DNA from: Linyphia triangularis
Taxonomy: Eukaryota > Arthropoda > Arachnida > Araneae > Linyphiidae
Direction: 5' to 3'
Assembly: GCA_963978545.1 (NCBI GenBank)
Contig: CAXBTE010000061.1
Span: 620,001-684,000, forward strand
DNA: 64,000 nt
The notes beneath the pieces are model-generated. The model worked only from the letters and a program-made list of their open reading frames with translations. It ran no database searches and was not told where the DNA came from. Positions 62,401 to 64,000 of the stretch are shown piece by piece. A program made the translations under genes and the position numbers. The stretch's first letter is position 1. Every line of letters starts with the position of its first letter.

Positions 62401-64000
62401 ATGTTGTAACTTGGCAACATTGAAGTTCATTAATAGGAGATTCTTAAAAACGAAAATCTTAACAACCACTAAATATTAAGGGGGTCGAAAGTTGATCCCA
62501 AAAAAGGACTGCATTTCAAACACTGAAAATTTCTGAATTTTACCTACATTTTGGGCTATAAACTGAATTAAGGGTCCTTTATTGGGCAGATTTGAAATAA
62601 AGTGACTGCAAATCATATTTCTATTTTAAAACCAAAATCTGGAAGCATTTTGAGCCATTTTTTGGAAAAGTGATTTTTTCATAAAATTTCCTAAGGCTAA
62701 CCCCTTTGAAAAATTTCGAAAAATTTGAAAATTCAAAAAATTATTTTTTCAGTCACATTTGGACAGAATATAAATATAAAACATATTTCAGGTCCCCAAA
62801 AAAAATTTGGTAGCATTTGAGCCACTATTTTCAAAGTTCAAAATTTCCCTTTGAAAATACATTGATTTTACAGTTTTTGAATTTTTACTCATAGTGTATT
62901 TGGAGCACAGTATTGTAACTTGGCCACATTTAAGGTCTTCTATAGGAGATTCTTAAAAACGAAAATCTTAACAACCACAAAATATTAAGGGGGTCAAAAT
63001 TTGCAAAGTTGTTTTTTTCAGTGGTACACATACATAATTTTTACACAGAGAGTTTTGGGAGCACAATGTTGTAACTTGGCAACATTGAAGTTCATTAATA
63101 GGAGATTCTTAAAAACGAAAATCTTAACAACCACTAAATATTAAGGGGGTCGAAAGTTGATCCCAAAAAAGGACTGCATTTCAAACACTGAAAATTTCTG
63201 AATTTTACCTACATTTTGGGCTATAAACTGAATTAAGGGTCCTTTATTGGGCAGATTTGAAATAAAGTGACTGCAAATCATATTTCTATTTTAAAACCAA
63301 AATCTGGAAGCATTTTGAGCCATTTTTTGGAAAAGTGATTTTTTCATAAAATTTCCTAAGGCTAACCCCTTTGAAAAATTTCGAAAAATTTGAAAATTCA
63401 AAAAATTATTTTTTCAGTCACATTTGGACAGAATATGAATATAAAACATATTTCAGGTCCCCAAAAAAAATTTGGTAGCATTTGAGCCACTATTTTCAAA
63501 GTTCAAAATTTCCCTTTGAAAATACATTGATTTTACAGTTTTTGAATTTTTACTCATAGTGTATTTTGAGCACAGTATTGTAACTTGGCCACATTTAAGG
63601 TCTTCTATAGGAGATTCTTAAAAACGAAAATCTTAACAACCACAAAATATTAAGGGGGTCAAAATTTGCAAAGTTGTTTTTTTCAGTGGTACACATACAT
63701 AATTTTTACACAGAGAGTTTTGGGAGCACAATGTTGTAACTTGGCAACATTGAAGTTCATTAATAGGAGATTCTTAAAAACGAAAATCTTAACAACCACT
63801 AAATATTAAGGGGGTCGAAAGTTGATCCCAAAAAAGGACTGCATTTCAAACACTGAAAATTTCTGAATTTTACCTACATTTTGGGCTATAAACTGAATTA
63901 AGGGTCCTTTTTTGGGCAGATTTGAAATAAAGTGACTGCAAATCATATTTCTATTTTAAAACCAAAATCTGGAAGCATTTTGAGCCATTTTTTGGAAAAG
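53434..64000 (+). repeat. Satellite C array 5 (15 full units, runs off the window)
   Basis: Units start at 53434 (670 bp), 54104 (666 bp), then every 665 bp from 54770 to 63415, the last cut by the window end. The first unit carries GATTGTATTTTGGAG and TTTACTCGTAG, shared with the unit at 8005. From 54770 on, many units alternate between a type with GTATTTTGAG, CTTTTTTGGG and CGAAAACTTTG and a type with AATATAAATATAAAAC and CTTTATTGGG. Confidence 0.97.
57430..64000 (+). repeat. Six-unit higher-order repeat in C array 5 (3,990 bp)
   Basis: Units 57430 and 61420 share three private changes: AAAATAGTAAG, GTTTGTTTCAG and GCATTTTAAACAC. They are 3,990 bp apart (6 x 665). The two following units also match in type (58095 with 62085, 58760 with 62750). 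The 63415 unit then matches 60090 rather than 59425, as if one unit had been lost from the second copy. Confidence 0.8.

Noticed and set aside
1..64000. Transposon, LTR or viral sequence
   Set aside because: I saw no terminal inverted repeats, long terminal repeats, target-site duplications or protein-coding remnants. All sequence is assigned to the three tandem families.

Overview
The whole 64 kb window is satellite DNA. I find no gene, RNA gene, transposon or CRISPR array. Every stretch belongs to one of three related tandem-repeat families, all head-to-tail in the same orientation: A (monomer about 175 bp, with a 197 bp variant), B (76 or 86 bp) and C (665 bp). Open frames stop at about 60-70 codons, and the longest recur only because the DNA under them is duplicated. 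This size and layout point to a eukaryotic nuclear genome. The AT-rich style, with AAAAATTT/TTCGAAAA-type strings and TTTTTTCAG tracts, resembles nematode and especially Caenorhabditis non-coding DNA. That assignment is by general resemblance only and is low confidence.

Layout: A 1-1197, linker, B 1254-2055, C 2056-4160; A 4161-5122, linker, B 5180-5663; boundary 5664-5741, A 5742-7332, linker, B 7389-8004, C 8005-35302 (41 full units); remnant A 35303-35396, linker, B 35456-36016, C 36017-41900, B 41901-42526; boundary 42527-42604, A 42605-45070, linker, B 45127-45929, C 45930-50584, B 50585-51157; boundary 51158-51235, A 51236-52817, linker, B 52874-53433, C 53434-64000 (runs off the window). 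I count about 74 complete C units, so C makes up roughly three quarters of the window.

The families are not independent. Each 665 bp C unit consists of a C-specific head, an internal duplication with a 156 bp offset, a segment resembling the middle of an A monomer, the same linker that joins A arrays to B arrays, and one 86 bp B monomer at its 3' end. The A-linker-B series therefore matches the last third of C. B arrays look like local amplification of C's terminal module, and A arrays like amplification of a relative of its A-like module.

Two larger levels of order sit on top. Multi-kilobase blocks covering A+B+C are duplicated (1-3385 with 43327-47259; 5664-9330 with 51158-54769). Inside the C arrays there are higher-order repeats of 2, 3, 5 and 6 units marked by shared private variants. 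This fits repeated unequal exchange or gene conversion. Coordinates and counts were read by hand, so array edges may be off by a few bases and identity is judged by eye. All copies are written on the + strand as given; no biological strand is implied.
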